A stretch of DNA of 37,495 bases from the NCBI GenBank assembly GCA_945957365.1, contig CAMFKI010000034.1, positions 1 through 37,495 on the forward strand. Reading direction: 5' to 3'. This DNA is from an uncultured Alphaproteobacteria bacterium (GTDB lineage Bacteria; Pseudomonadota; Alphaproteobacteria; Rhizobiales; Aestuariivirgaceae). Below are positions 7,656 to 16,594 of this stretch, piece by piece (within the stretch, counting starts at the first letter, position 1; the number at the start of each line of letters is the position of its first letter). The position numbers and the translations under genes are program-made. Below the pieces are notes generated by a model. That model was not told where the DNA came from. It saw only the letters and a program-made list of their open reading frames with translations, and searched no databases.

Positions 7656-8603
7656 ATGAAGCCCGCAGACCAGATCGCAACAGTCGCCATCATCGGCAAT
7701 GGACTCATGGGGCAGGGAATTTCCCAGGTGTTCGCGCGGGCAGGCAAGCGCGTGACACTGATCGGGCGGTCGGACACAAGCCTGCAGAAGGCGCTCGCGG
7801 CGATCAACGGCAACGTCGCAGCCTTCGTGCAGCGGGGCCTGACGACTGCCGACGCCGCCGCCGCCGCCATCGCGCGGATCGCCACCAGCACCGACCTCGC
7901 CGATGCGGCGGGTGCCGATCACGTGATCGAGGCCGTGCCCGCGGTGCGCGAAACCCAGATCGAGATCTTCGGGAAGCTCGACCGGATCTGCGCGCCCGAT
8001 ATCGTGCTTGGCTCCACCAGCGGCCAGCCGATCAGCCTGATGACCGGCGCAATGCGACATCCCGAGCGCGCCGTGGCGATGCATTTCATCTATCCCGCGC
8101 AGCTCATCCCCATCGTCGAGATCTGTGGCGGGCCGCAGACCGCACCGCACGTCGTGCAACGGGCCTGCGACGCGATGACGGCCGTCGGCCAGACCCCGGC
8201 GGTGATGAACAAGGAGGTCGACGGCTTCATCATCAACCGCCTGCAGTTCGCCCTGCTGCGCGAGGCCTGGTCGATGTGGGCCAACGGCATCGCCTCGGCG
8301 GAAGCCATCGACAGCTCCTTCAAGCTGTCGCTGGGCCGGCGCTACGCCGTCACCGGCCCCATCGAGAGCGCCGAGCTGGGCGGCCTCGACATCATGCACA
8401 AGTTCGCGGAATTCCTGCTGCCCGACCTCGACACCTCGGCCGCTCCGCCAACCGCCATCGCCGAGCTGGTGAAGCAGGGCCATTTCGGCCTGAAATCGGG
8501 CAAGGGCGTCTATGACTGGGGAAAGCGCGACGGCAAGGCCCTCCTCGCGGCGCGCGCCGACAGGCTGTTCCAGCACCGGAAGGACGATGTCGCGACGAAG
8601 TGA
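7656..8603 (+). CDS. 3-hydroxyacyl-CoA dehydrogenase family protein
   Basis: A 315-residue NAD-dependent dehydrogenase. I chose ATG 7656 because GGAG lies 9 bases upstream; the frame is open further 5' but is unlikely to be coding. VAIIGNGLMGQGISQVFARA carries the Rossmann GxGxxG (14-19). AMHFIYPAQLIPIVEICGG holds the family His-Glu pair (H143, E155), and VDGFIINRL the conserved Asn (N194). The C-terminal helical domain (GLDIMHKFAEFL, then LKSGKGVYDW) is typical of the family. Length and single-domain layout fit 3-hydroxybutyryl-CoA or carnitine dehydrogenase relatives; the true substrate is unknown. It appears monocistronic, transcribed away from the glycan island. Confidence 0.85.
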   Translation: MKPADQIATVAIIGNGLMGQGISQVFARAGKRVTLIGRSDTSLQKALAAINGNVAAFVQRGLTTADAAAAAIARIATSTDLADAAGADHVIEAVPAVRETQIEIFGKLDRICAPDIVLGSTSGQPISLMTGAMRHPERAVAMHFIYPAQLIPIVEICGGPQTAPHVVQRACDAMTAVGQTPAVMNKEVDGFIINRLQFALLREAWSMWANGIASAEAIDSSFKLSLGRRYAVTGPIESAELGGLDIMHKFAEFLLPDLDTSAAPPTAIAELVKQGHFGLKSGKGVYDWGKRDGKALLAARADRLFQHRKDDVATK

Positions 8604-9274
8604 GGCTGGCGGAAGAGGAGGACTGTCCGTGGGGCCTGCCTTGAATGACACAAGCCCTTGTTGAACCGACCAAATGACGTTCAAATCTGTTGGGCCGGTG
8701 CGATTGGCAGGATCAAGATTTGTGAGATCTTCGGCCGTGCGCACAGTGATCTTTCAATGATCATCGGCTGCAAGGGCGGGGGTGGGAAACCCCGGCCACG
8801 GCCAGTGCGAGCAGCGACCGGCTGCCTGCAAGGAAGGACCTTCGATCAGTCGAACATGCCATGAGTTTCTCCAGTTTTCCGATCAAGCTGGACCAGGAGA
8901 ATCTTGGCGTTCCTTGCCCACGTCAATTTTCGATTCCCAATGTGTGTCGTGAGAGATGTTCAGCAATTCAATTGGTGATTGGGTGGGCGCGACATAAGTC
9001 CGTTGCGCCTTCTCTCTCTGTCCACTGTTGGTCAATTGCCGGCACAGGTGAAGGGACAGCACTGAAGCTCCGAACTTGAGGCTGATCAGTTCAATTCAAC
9101 ATTGGGGTAAGTGCTCGATGCCGGGCTGCGGGCGTGCGTCCAGAGAAGAATTTCGATCGCTGCAAGTGATCCGTGGGGCCGGCTGTCGAAGCATGAAGAG
9201 CGGATCCCTTCGCCCACCTCGCAACGATCAGACAAGGCTGGATTTTGGAGGCAGGGCAAATCCGGCTCTGCCCC
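8604..9274. other. Intergenic stretch with no recognisable gene
   Basis: About 670 bases between two convergent genes. Three small plus-strand open frames (60-80 codons, around 8658-9306) have no clear ribosome site, no recognisable motif, and a less GC-biased composition than neighbouring genes. I see no tRNA, CRISPR or transposase motif. It may be decayed coding sequence or untranslated DNA. Confidence 0.5.
9254..9273 (-). terminator. Weak candidate terminator after the ATP-grasp gene
   Basis: GGGCA at 9254-9258 pairs with TGCCC at 9269-9273 across a 10-base loop, immediately after the stop codon at 9275-9277 of the minus-strand gene. No clear U-run follows, so it may be only a transcript-end hairpin. 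Confidence 0.3.
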
Positions 9275-10105
9275 TCATGCTCGTTGCGGCGTACCCCTGC
9301 GGGTAATGGGGCGGCGCTGAAGCAGGAACACCTGGTTGTTCTGGATCGCCCATTCGAGGTCATGAGGCTCCTGCCCGAAAGTCTCGTCGCAGAGGCCGGC
9401 AAGCTGGTGAAGGGCCCGCAATTCCGGGTAGCCGAGGCAGATCCGCCGCGCCAACGGCAGTGGCACCGGTTCGTGGTAAGTGCCACCATCAGGTGACTTC
9501 CGCACCGCGATTTCCTTGAAGCCGGCCTGACGCTCCAGCACGGCGCCAGCCCGCGTCATGCGGATGCGGTCGGGGATCACCATGCCCTGAACCACACTCT
9601 CGCCAAGACCCCAGGCGGCCTCGATGACGATCTCGTCAAGATCCGTAACCGGATTGCAGGTAAACAGAACGCCGGCCACGTCGGCGTGCACCAGGCGCTG
9701 CACCACCACGCCGACCTGCGGCTCATGGCTTGTGCCCATCCGCTGACGGTAGGCCAGTGCATTTTCGGTACGGCCCGACTTCCAGATCTCGATCGCCGCG
9801 TGGAGCGCCATTTCGGGCCCATGGACATTGAGCTTGGTGGCATGCTGTCCGGCGAAGCTCGCCTCGGCCGAGTCCTCTCCGACAGCGGAGGAGCGCACGG
9901 CGACGGGACCCTCGAGCTTGCTCGCCGCGCAGAAAAATTCGTCGCGTGCCACGGTGCTGCCGGCAGCCAGCGCATCGACCGTTTCAGCGGCGACGGCGAT
10001 ACCGTCCGGCACCGGCAGCCCCGCGCGCAGGGCTGCACCCAGTTGCACGGCCTTGCCGCCGAAAACATTGGTTTCGAAAGCCTGGTGAAGGGGGATCGCG
10101 GTCAT
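9275..10105 (-). CDS. PEP-synthase-type ATP-grasp subunit (PEP/pyruvate-binding domain)
   Basis: A 276-residue protein consisting only of the N-terminal nucleotide-binding domain of PEP synthase / pyruvate phosphate dikinase enzymes. Diagnostic blocks in order are NVFGGKAVQLGAALRAGLPV, VAVRSSAVGEDSAEASFAGQ, VVVQRLVHADVAGVLFTCNP, VIEAAWGLGESVVQG and the terminal VFLLQRRPI. ATG 10105 lies 2 bases after the upstream gene's stop codon, so the two are translationally linked. In family enzymes this domain transfers the beta-phosphate of ATP to a His on a swivelling domain. Here that domain is in the upstream gene, as in two-part enzymes such as phenylphosphate synthase. Substrate unknown. Confidence 0.85.
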   Translation of the reverse strand: MTAIPLHQAFETNVFGGKAVQLGAALRAGLPVPDGIAVAAETVDALAAGSTVARDEFFCAASKLEGPVAVRSSAVGEDSAEASFAGQHATKLNVHGPEMALHAAIEIWKSGRTENALAYRQRMGTSHEPQVGVVVQRLVHADVAGVLFTCNPVTDLDEIVIEAAWGLGESVVQGMVIPDRIRMTRAGAVLERQAGFKEIAVRKSPDGGTYHEPVPLPLARRICLGYPELRALHQLAGLCDETFGQEPHDLEWAIQNNQVFLLQRRPITRRGTPQRA

Positions 10106-10107
10106 GC

Positions 10108-11748
10108 TCAGGCCAGGCCGATCTCTCCCGTCGTGCCATTGACGGTGACACGCGAGCCATCCTTGATCAGCGATGTCGCCACCCTGCATCCCACGACGCC
10201 AGGGATGCCGTATTCACGGCTCACGATCGCGGCGTGCGACAGCAGCCCGCCCGTGTCGGTGACCAGCGCGCCGATCAGCGGCAGCACGATGTTGAAGGCC
10301 TCCGTGGTGGTTGCCGTCACCAGCACGTCGCCCTGCTGCAGGCGGCCGAACTCGGCGGGACCGCTGATGACCCGCGCGATGCCCGTGTGCAGGCCGGGAC
10401 TGGCGCTGGTACCGCGCACCGTCGTGGCGTCGCTCGTGGCCTGCGACGGCTCGAACAGCGAGCCCACTGCGGTCCCCATGGCGCGCATCAACCTGGCGAC
10501 GGCAGGCGGCAGACCGTCGAGCGGTGGGGGACCGTGTGGCGGCTCGCCGAGGAACGGCGGTGCATCCGCGGCCTGCAGTGACGCACGGTCGTCGGCACGC
10601 TCCGCCACTTCGTCGGCGTTCGGGTCCGGCGCGCCCGAGCGCAGGGCGCGCACCTCCTCGGGAGAACAGTTCACGATATGGACCGCCTCATGCAGGCGGC
10701 CCTGTTTCACCAGCCGCCTGCCCAACTCGAGAAGCGCGCGGCGCGTGATGCCGGCAGCCCAGACGTCGCTGTAGAGGCCACGCTCGTCGCGCATGCGCGA
10801 CATGTGGCGAGCTTCCTCGAGGACCTCGTCAAAGGCGGCGCGGTGTTCGGGTGGCACAAGCTCCCGCAGCTTGTCCACCTCTGCCTGGGCCGCATGCGAG
10901 GAGTCCGGAGCGCCTCTCTTGACGGCCATGCGCAGTCCGTTCACCAGCACCTCCGGCACTTCGATCGCCGTGGCATCGCCGAGGTCGAGGCTGTCGAGCA
11001 GGCGGTAGGATACGATATCAAGATACCCTGCCGCAGCGGTCCCGACCGCGCCCGGTTCGCTGCGCAGCCGGCTCAGAATATCCCCGGGCTCTGCGTTCGA
11101 GTCCAGAATTGCGCCGGCCTGCGGATTGGCGCGGATCGCCTCTACCAGCCGGTCGAGTTCGCCCAGATGGCCCGCAGAAACGCGCGAAAAACCGCGCAGG
11201 ACCGGCATGAATGCACTTGGCGGCAAACCCGTCCACTCGGAGACCGATGCGATGAAGTCGCCGACCGGCAGCATGGCGGCCGCGTTGAACTGGTGGTGCT
11301 GCTTCATCATGCGCGTCAGATGCTCGGTGCAGCGTTCGATATGGCGGCCGAGTTCCTCGTCGGATAGAGTCTCGGGATCTATGGCCTGCAGGGCCATGTG
11401 CTGCCTGATCGACTCCGGCTTCACCTCGCGGTCCCAGCGCTCCAGGTCGGCACGCCACAGCTTGGAACCCAAGGCCTGCTCGGCCTTGCCGAAGCGTTCC
11501 GGCACCGATTCCGGATTGGGCGGAATGACCTGGAAATATCCCAGACCCCTGACCATGCTGTACTGCAATCCGTCCAGCAACAGGCCGTAACGATTGCAGC
11601 ATTCGTTGAAGCCGGCGAACATCGCGGCGGGAAACAGGGTCCCGTGGTAGCGGCTGAAGGGCCGGGGCATGTGCACCCCGTCCAGCAGCCAGGAGCCGGG
11701 GCCCGGGGGATCAAAGCTGAGGTGAACACTGCCCTGCACGTGTGCCAT
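10108..11748 (-). CDS. PEP-utilising mobile (phospho-histidine swivel) subunit with large substrate domain
   Basis: A 546-residue protein. The last 100 residues are the PEP-utiliser mobile domain: GDVLVTATTTEAFNIVLPL, then TDTGGLLSHAAIVSREYGIP with phosphorylatable H505, and VTVNGTTGEIGL. Residues 1 to about 430 are mostly helical, with no ATP-grasp motif. In rifampicin phosphotransferase or phenylphosphate synthase the equivalent region is the acceptor-binding part. Together with the following ATP-grasp gene it would form a complete dikinase-like phosphotransferase divided in two. A Pro-rich linker (FLGEPPHGPPPLDGLPP) separates the helical part from the swivel region. The acceptor (drug, phenol or metabolite) cannot be told from sequence; a central-metabolism PEP synthase is unlikely because the PEP/pyruvate-binding TIM barrel is missing. 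Confidence 0.8.
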   Translation of the reverse strand: MAHVQGSVHLSFDPPGPGSWLLDGVHMPRPFSRYHGTLFPAAMFAGFNECCNRYGLLLDGLQYSMVRGLGYFQVIPPNPESVPERFGKAEQALGSKLWRADLERWDREVKPESIRQHMALQAIDPETLSDEELGRHIERCTEHLTRMMKQHHQFNAAAMLPVGDFIASVSEWTGLPPSAFMPVLRGFSRVSAGHLGELDRLVEAIRANPQAGAILDSNAEPGDILSRLRSEPGAVGTAAAGYLDIVSYRLLDSLDLGDATAIEVPEVLVNGLRMAVKRGAPDSSHAAQAEVDKLRELVPPEHRAAFDEVLEEARHMSRMRDERGLYSDVWAAGITRRALLELGRRLVKQGRLHEAVHIVNCSPEEVRALRSGAPDPNADEVAERADDRASLQAADAPPFLGEPPHGPPPLDGLPPAVARLMRAMGTAVGSLFEPSQATSDATTVRGTSASPGLHTGIARVISGPAEFGRLQQGDVLVTATTTEAFNIVLPLIGALVTDTGGLLSHAAIVSREYGIPGVVGCRVATSLIKDGSRVTVNGTTGEIGLA

Positions 11749-11836
11749 GACGCCGTTCCCGATTTACAACCAGGAGATTTGTGACAGTTTGATGAAGGCC
11801 TGACAAGGGCCAGAAGAGGCTGCGCGGAACTAAATG

Positions 11837-13192
11837 TCAGCCCCGGGCCGGCACACGTCGCGGCAATGCCATTGCGGCGGCCAGGGACAGCAGGGCCGAC
11901 AGGGTGTAAAGCGCCACCATGGTGAGATGGCGTCCCTCGGTGACGCTCTGGTCACCGCCCAGCACCGCCGCCTGCACCGCGATGGTTGCCATGCCGCCGA
12001 GATAGCGCATTGTCGAACTGAGCCCTGCGGCCGTGCCCGCGCGATTGGGCGGCACCGCCGCCATGGCAGAAGACTGGGCGGGGGCCGAAGACAGGCCCAT
12101 GCCGAGGCCGAAGAGCACCAGCCAGGGCATGGCGTCGGACGGAACTGTGAAGGATGCAAGTCGGCACAGGGCAAGGCAGGCGACCGTCAGCACGGCGGCG
12201 CCGATCAGTCCGGCCAGCCTCGCACCCAGCCGGTCGGTGGCACGTCCGCCGATGGGTGAGGCAACGACCATGCCGATCATCATGGTGAACAGGCTGAGCC
12301 CGACGGCGCGGGGCGGGGTACCGCGGAAATGCTCGAAAAAGGCCGGAAGCTGGAAGAGCAGGCCGTACATCGCGAAGTTCTGCAGGGCCATGATGGTGGT
12401 GGCCCCCAGCATGACGGGATTGCGCAGCAGCCTGACATCGAGCACGGGCTGATCGGCCCGCCACTGGCGAAGGAAGAAACCGAAACCGGCAAACACGCCC
12501 GTCACCAGACCGCCCAGTCTTTCCATGCCCTCCAGCTTGGCTGACGCGGTGATCAGCACGAGGGCCACGAGCAACATGGCAAGGCCCGCGAAATCCAGCG
12601 ACCCCAGGCCATCGCCGCGGTCCTTGGCGCTGTCGGCATCGACGGCCGGCGGCGGATCCATGCGCAGCAGAACCGCTGCGACGGCAAGGAAGGGCAGGCT
12701 GACGAGGAAGGTGGCACGCCAGCCAAACCATTCGACCACCTCGCCGCCCACCACGGGGCCGAGCGCGGCCGACAGCGCCATCACCGAACCGAAGATGCCG
12801 AAGATCCTTCCGCGATGCTCTGGCTTCACCAGGACCCGCAGCAGCGCCATGGTGGAAGGAACGACCAGAGCCCCGCCGATCGCCATGATGGCGCGCGCCG
12901 CGGCGAGCATCCACACGCTGGGGCTGACGAGGCCGACGAGCGAGCCTGCCGCGAACAGGCCGATACCCGTCCACAGCGTGCGTTCATGGCCGAATGCATC
13001 GCTCAGGCGTCCGCCCGGTCCCTGGAACAGGATGGTAATGACGAGGTAGCTGGAAACCAGGAGGGTGGTTGCATGCACCGTGTCGCTGCCCAGGCCGCTG
13101 GCAATGGCGGGAAGCGCTACCGCGACGAGTGTCGAGCCCAGTGGCGCCTGGGCACTGGCCAGCAGCAATGCCGCCAACAATAGCCGGTTCAT
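11837..13192 (-). CDS. MFS transporter, drug:H+ antiporter type (DHA2-like)
   Basis: A 451-residue polytopic membrane protein. The chosen ATG at 13192 starts directly at the first helix (MNRLLLAALLLASAQAPLGS) and has GGATGG upstream; the frame is open further 5' but that extension is soluble and improbable. Motif A (GGRLSDAFGHERTLWTG) follows helix 2. An AIGGALVVPSTMALL segment matches the antiporter motif C region, and PEHRGRIFGIFGSVMALSAA follows. About 12-14 hydrophobic helices can be counted. It lies 88 bases downstream of the swivel-domain gene start on the same strand but is transcribed before it, so the two could form one transcript. Likely exports a small drug-like molecule. Confidence 0.8.
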   Translation of the reverse strand: MNRLLLAALLLASAQAPLGSTLVAVALPAIASGLGSDTVHATTLLVSSYLVITILFQGPGGRLSDAFGHERTLWTGIGLFAAGSLVGLVSPSVWMLAAARAIMAIGGALVVPSTMALLRVLVKPEHRGRIFGIFGSVMALSAALGPVVGGEVVEWFGWRATFLVSLPFLAVAAVLLRMDPPPAVDADSAKDRGDGLGSLDFAGLAMLLVALVLITASAKLEGMERLGGLVTGVFAGFGFFLRQWRADQPVLDVRLLRNPVMLGATTIMALQNFAMYGLLFQLPAFFEHFRGTPPRAVGLSLFTMMIGMVVASPIGGRATDRLGARLAGLIGAAVLTVACLALCRLASFTVPSDAMPWLVLFGLGMGLSSAPAQSSAMAAVPPNRAGTAAGLSSTMRYLGGMATIAVQAAVLGGDQSVTEGRHLTMVALYTLSALLSLAAAMALPRRVPARG

Positions 13193-13496
13193 GTTCGCGC
13201 CATCCCCACCCGCAGCAACCCGCACAGTCGAGTAAGGGTAAAGATGGTTGGTAGTTTGTGCAATCGGCGGAAAGACTGCATGAGGATCGTTCGTTCGCAA
13301 AATCACCGGGGACGATTTGATGCTTTGCGGTGGGCCAGCTGACCGCGACTTCGCGGCGCGGAACGACATGCGGTTCGAACGGTGAAGTTGAGATTCTCGT
13401 CTTGGCGCTTGCCGCTCTGCAGCCATGGCTTGACGCTTGGCTGGCGTGCCAGTTTCCAAAGGGAAGTCAGCCAAATGGGGCACGCAGCTTGCTGGT
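13193..13496. other. Intergenic region upstream of the MFS gene
   Basis: About 300 bases between the MFS start and the stop codon of the 102-codon membrane protein gene. It should contain the MFS promoter. No convincing promoter boxes, tRNA or ORF were seen. Confidence 0.4.
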
Positions 13497-13805
13497 TCAG
13501 CCTGGTTCGGAGCGAGCGGGCAAGATGAGGGCCGCGGCAGACAGCAGCGCCACCGCCGCCCACATCAGCAGCGGCGAGTACCAGCTGATGCCCAGCGGAT
13601 GAGTCCGCCCACAAAGGGAGGTGGCGAGGTCGCAGACGATCGAGCCGTTCACCGCGCAGGTCAGCGCCTCGCCCGCCGACAGGTAGCCATTGCCGATGAC
13701 GCGAAGGAACACCACCGACCACCAGGCGATGGCCAACAGAAGCATCCCGCTACCGAGACCGGCCAGCCACAGCGTCGATTGACGTGCCAGTGTGGGGGCA
13801 TTCAT
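13497..13805 (-). CDS. Small membrane protein with three cysteines, last gene of the sulfur ABC operon
   Basis: A 102-residue protein whose ATG overlaps the stop codon of the ABC ATPase gene (4 bases), so it is translationally coupled and real. Two hydrophobic segments are clear: about residues 12-36 (LWLAGLGSGMLLLAIAWWSV) and 75-95 (SPLLMWAAVALLSAAALI). The connecting loop carries Cys50, Cys58 and Cys65 (LTCAVNG, IVCDLATSLCG). I do not recognise the family. Its operon position suggests an accessory role in import or processing of a sulfur compound, perhaps thiol or disulfide handling at the membrane; that is inference only. Confidence 0.7.
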   Translation of the reverse strand: MNAPTLARQSTLWLAGLGSGMLLLAIAWWSVVFLRVIGNGYLSAGEALTCAVNGSIVCDLATSLCGRTHPLGISWYSPLLMWAAVALLSAAALILPARSEPG

Positions 13806-14569
13806 GCCGCCACCTCCCCAGCCGGCGCGTGGCCTAGCGCGGTGAGGATCTCGATCCGCAGGGAGACGATGGCGGGGTCGTCGCGGCGACGCGGCAATGG
13901 CCGCTGCACATCGAAAATGCGCAGCACGCGGGCCGGACGGTCGCTCAGCACAACGACGCGTCCCGACAGGAGGAGCGCCTCCTCGACGTCGTGGGTCACC
14001 AGCACGCCGGTGAAGCCCGTGCGCTTCCAGATCGCGAGCAACTCCTCTTGAAGGCCCATGCGGGTCAGCGCATCGAGCTTGCCGAAGGGTTCGTCGAGAA
14101 GCAGGATCTGCGGTTCGTTGACCAGCGCGCGGGCGAGTGCCGCGCGCTGGGCCATGCCGCCGGAGAGCTGATGCGGATAGGCCTTGGCGAAACCGCCGAG
14201 GCGGACGAGCTCGAGCGCATCGTCAATCAACGACTCGCGCCCCTTGAGTTCGTGCCGGGCAGCGAGCCCCGTGGCAACATTGTTCCACACGGTGGCCCAG
14301 GGAAACAGCGTGGCGTCCTGGAAGGCGAGGATGCGGGATGGCCCCGGAGCGCGCACCGGCGCGCCGCCTGCGATGATGTCACCCCTGCCCGGCAGCTCGA
14401 GGCCGGCAATGAAACGGAGCAAGGTGGACTTTCCGCAGCCCGACGGACCGAGCAGCGAGATGAAGCTTCCCGCCGGGATATCGAGCGAGATGTCGTCGAG
14501 AACGGGCAGCGGACCTCCCTGCAGCGCGAAGCTGTGGGAGACATTGCGGATGGACAGATCCATGCTCAT
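13802..14569 (-). CDS. ABC transporter ATP-binding protein, SsuB/TauB/NrtD type
   Basis: A 255-residue nucleotide-binding subunit with Walker A (GPSGCGKST, 41-49), Q-loop (LAFQDATLFPW), signature (LSGGMAQRAALARAL), Walker B (ILLLDEPFGKLDAL) and H-loop (VLVTHDVEEAL). FQDATLFPWATVWNN and RMGLQEELLAIW are characteristic of the sulfonate/taurine/nitrate importer group. It overlaps the permease gene upstream by 4 bases and the small membrane protein gene downstream by 4 bases. It should energise the adjacent permease. Confidence 0.9.
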   Translation of the reverse strand: MSMDLSIRNVSHSFALQGGPLPVLDDISLDIPAGSFISLLGPSGCGKSTLLRFIAGLELPGRGDIIAGGAPVRAPGPSRILAFQDATLFPWATVWNNVATGLAARHELKGRESLIDDALELVRLGGFAKAYPHQLSGGMAQRAALARALVNEPQILLLDEPFGKLDALTRMGLQEELLAIWKRTGFTGVLVTHDVEEALLLSGRVVVLSDRPARVLRIFDVQRPLPRRRDDPAIVSLRIEILTALGHAPAGEVAA

Positions 14570-15570
14570 GCAATGAAGCCCGTCTGCCAGCCGAGCAGCC
14601 TCCCCCGGATGATGAAGAGAAGCTTCACGAGCCCGGCGCAGATTGCCGCCATGATGATGAGGGTCGCATAGACATTGGCGTAGCCCGAATAGGCTGTCTG
14701 GAACTGGATGTACCAGCCCAGACCATACTTGGCGCCCAGCATCTCGGCCACGACCAGAACGGCGAAGGAGTAGTAGAGACCCATGAACAGGCCGACGAAG
14801 ACATGCGGCAGCGAGCCTGGCATGGCGATGTGGGTGATCTGGTACCAGTCCCCGGCACCCATGGTGCGCGCCACGTCATAATACGCGCGGTTGATCGATC
14901 CGACGCCGGAGGCGGTGAGGATCGCGACGGGAATGCCCGACGACAGCGCCACGATGAAGATCGAGGCGTGGAAGGTGGAGGGAAAGAAGAAGAAGGTGAC
15001 CGGAATCCACGCCGAGGCCGGAACGGGGCCGATGAGCTTCAGGATGGGCATGCCCCAGTAGCTGAAGCGCGGCGACCAGCCCAGCGCGAGGCCCAGCGCG
15101 TAGCCCACAGCGATGCCGGAAAGGAAGCCAAGTCCCCAGAGCCGCAGCGAGTAGAGGATGCAGATGAGGAGGCGTGGCCCGTCGGAGACATAGACCTGCA
15201 GTAATCCCTGCGGGGGCGAGAAGAAGGGCTTCGGCAGCCAGCCGAGCTTTGCCGTGCTGATCTCCCACAGCAGCAGCCAAACGCCGATGGCCACGAGCCA
15301 GGGACCCGCCGCCTTCACGCGGTTCTGGAACCGCTCCGGCAGGCTGACAAGCGAGGCAGAAAGCATGAGGAGGAGCAGGGCAGAGCCGGCGCAGATCCAG
15401 GCGAAGAGTGCCGTCGATCCCCACGGCACGACGTCCGGGACGATGAGCGTGACGGCCGCTGTGGCGGCAAAGCCAAGCGAAGAAAGAAGACCGGCTGCCC
15501 ACAGCGTGGGCAGCCGGTGGCCGTCACGGCCGATCTCGGGAACATCTGCGACGTCGGACATGTCAGGCAA
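14566..15570 (-). CDS. ABC transporter permease, SsuC/TauC type
   Basis: A 334-residue membrane protein. The usual SsuC-type core (about 250 residues, with GPVPASAWIPVTFFFF and the coupling-helix region YDVARTMGAGDWYQITHIAM, the EAA loop) is preceded by two additional hydrophobic segments (residues about 20-75), so it is longer than SsuC. The start overlaps the end of the binding-protein gene by 8 bases. Partner of the adjacent ATPase and Tat-exported binding protein. Confidence 0.9.
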   Translation of the reverse strand: MPDMSDVADVPEIGRDGHRLPTLWAAGLLSSLGFAATAAVTLIVPDVVPWGSTALFAWICAGSALLLLMLSASLVSLPERFQNRVKAAGPWLVAIGVWLLLWEISTAKLGWLPKPFFSPPQGLLQVYVSDGPRLLICILYSLRLWGLGFLSGIAVGYALGLALGWSPRFSYWGMPILKLIGPVPASAWIPVTFFFFPSTFHASIFIVALSSGIPVAILTASGVGSINRAYYDVARTMGAGDWYQITHIAMPGSLPHVFVGLFMGLYYSFAVLVVAEMLGAKYGLGWYIQFQTAYSGYANVYATLIIMAAICAGLVKLLFIIRGRLLGWQTGFIA

Positions 15571-16582
15571 GCAGATTGACGGTGACTCGCGTCGCGAGGT
15601 CCTTGGGATCGGTGGTGGGATCGAGCACCTTGACGAGCTTGAGGTCGGAAGCGCCGCGCTCCACTTCCTTCACCAGCGCATCGCCGATCGGGTGGTTGTG
15701 ATAGACGAGGGCGCCGAGAATCTCGGTCAGGTCCTGCTCGCTCAAACCATTGGGTTTCAAAGCCTTGAAATACCAGGCTGCCACCTCGTCCGGATGCTTC
15801 GCGGTATATTCGTGGATCTCGAGATTTGCGGCGGCCACCCGCCGCAGCGCATCGCGGTTGGCCTCGAGGAAGGGACCGTTGGCGCCCAGCACGCAGCACA
15901 CGGCGTTCTCGTAGATGCCCGTCTGCGTATCGGCGATGAGCTTGAGGTTCTGGTTCTTCTGGATCGACCAGGCCCAGGGATCGAGATGCGCGGCGAGATC
16001 GGCATCGCCGCGCTTGACGCTTTCGCCCACGAGATCGAAGGGCACCGTCACCCAGGTCACGCCCTGCTCTGGATCGATGCCGGCCTTGGCCAGTGTCACC
16101 TGGAAGGCGACCTTGGGCGGCGCGGCCACGTCATAGGTGGCGATGCGTTTGCCGGCCACGTCCTTCAGTTCCTTCACGCCCGACGCTTCCGAGGCGAGCA
16201 GACGCTGGCAACCGCCATGGGAGCCCACGAAGAGCTTGACGTCGAAGCCCTGTTCCAGGGGCTTCAGCCAGTCGAGCAGCAGGCCAGCACCTGCATCCGC
16301 CTTGTTGGTGGCCAGCGCCTGGATGAGCGTCTGGCCGCTGGCCCCCTGGTAGAACAGTTCGACGTCCACGCCCTGCTTGGCATAGAAGCCCTTGTCGACG
16401 CCGAAGCCCAGTGGCGAGTGGCAGGCCGCCACCTCCGTCCAGGCCAGGCGCACCTTGGGTGCGGGGCCGGCAATGGCCGGAGCGAAGAGCTTCGCCCCGG
16501 CCACGCCTGCGGTGGCCGCCGCCCCGGCACCACCGGCAATCTTGAGCAGCCTGCGCCGCGAAACGGATGATGTCTTGCTCAT
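15563..16582 (-). CDS. Tat-exported substrate-binding protein, SsuA/TauA/NrtA family
   Basis: A 339-residue periplasmic binding protein. The N-terminus SRRRLLKIAGGAGAAATAGV carries a twin-arginine signal (Arg pair followed by LLK and a hydrophobic stretch), implying export after folding. The mature part has the family hallmarks: GFGVDKGFYAKQGVDVELFY, LIQALATNKADAGAG, VKELKDVAGKRIATYD and VTWVTVPFDLVGESVKRGDA. Family members bind sulfonates, taurine, nitrate, pyrimidines or aromatic compounds. Coupling with a 2-oxoglutarate oxygenase and O-acetylhomoserine sulfhydrylase favours an organosulfur ligand; this is inference. Confidence 0.88.
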   Translation of the reverse strand: MSKTSSVSRRRLLKIAGGAGAAATAGVAGAKLFAPAIAGPAPKVRLAWTEVAACHSPLGFGVDKGFYAKQGVDVELFYQGASGQTLIQALATNKADAGAGLLLDWLKPLEQGFDVKLFVGSHGGCQRLLASEASGVKELKDVAGKRIATYDVAAPPKVAFQVTLAKAGIDPEQGVTWVTVPFDLVGESVKRGDADLAAHLDPWAWSIQKNQNLKLIADTQTGIYENAVCCVLGANGPFLEANRDALRRVAAANLEIHEYTAKHPDEVAAWYFKALKPNGLSEQDLTEILGALVYHNHPIGDALVKEVERGASDLKLVKVLDPTTDPKDLATRVTVNLLA

Positions 16583-16594
16583 GGGTCTGCCTCC

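Noticed and set aside
8658..9306. Three consecutive small plus-strand frames after the dehydrogenase gene
   Set aside because: No ribosome sites, no motifs and composition unlike neighbouring genes.
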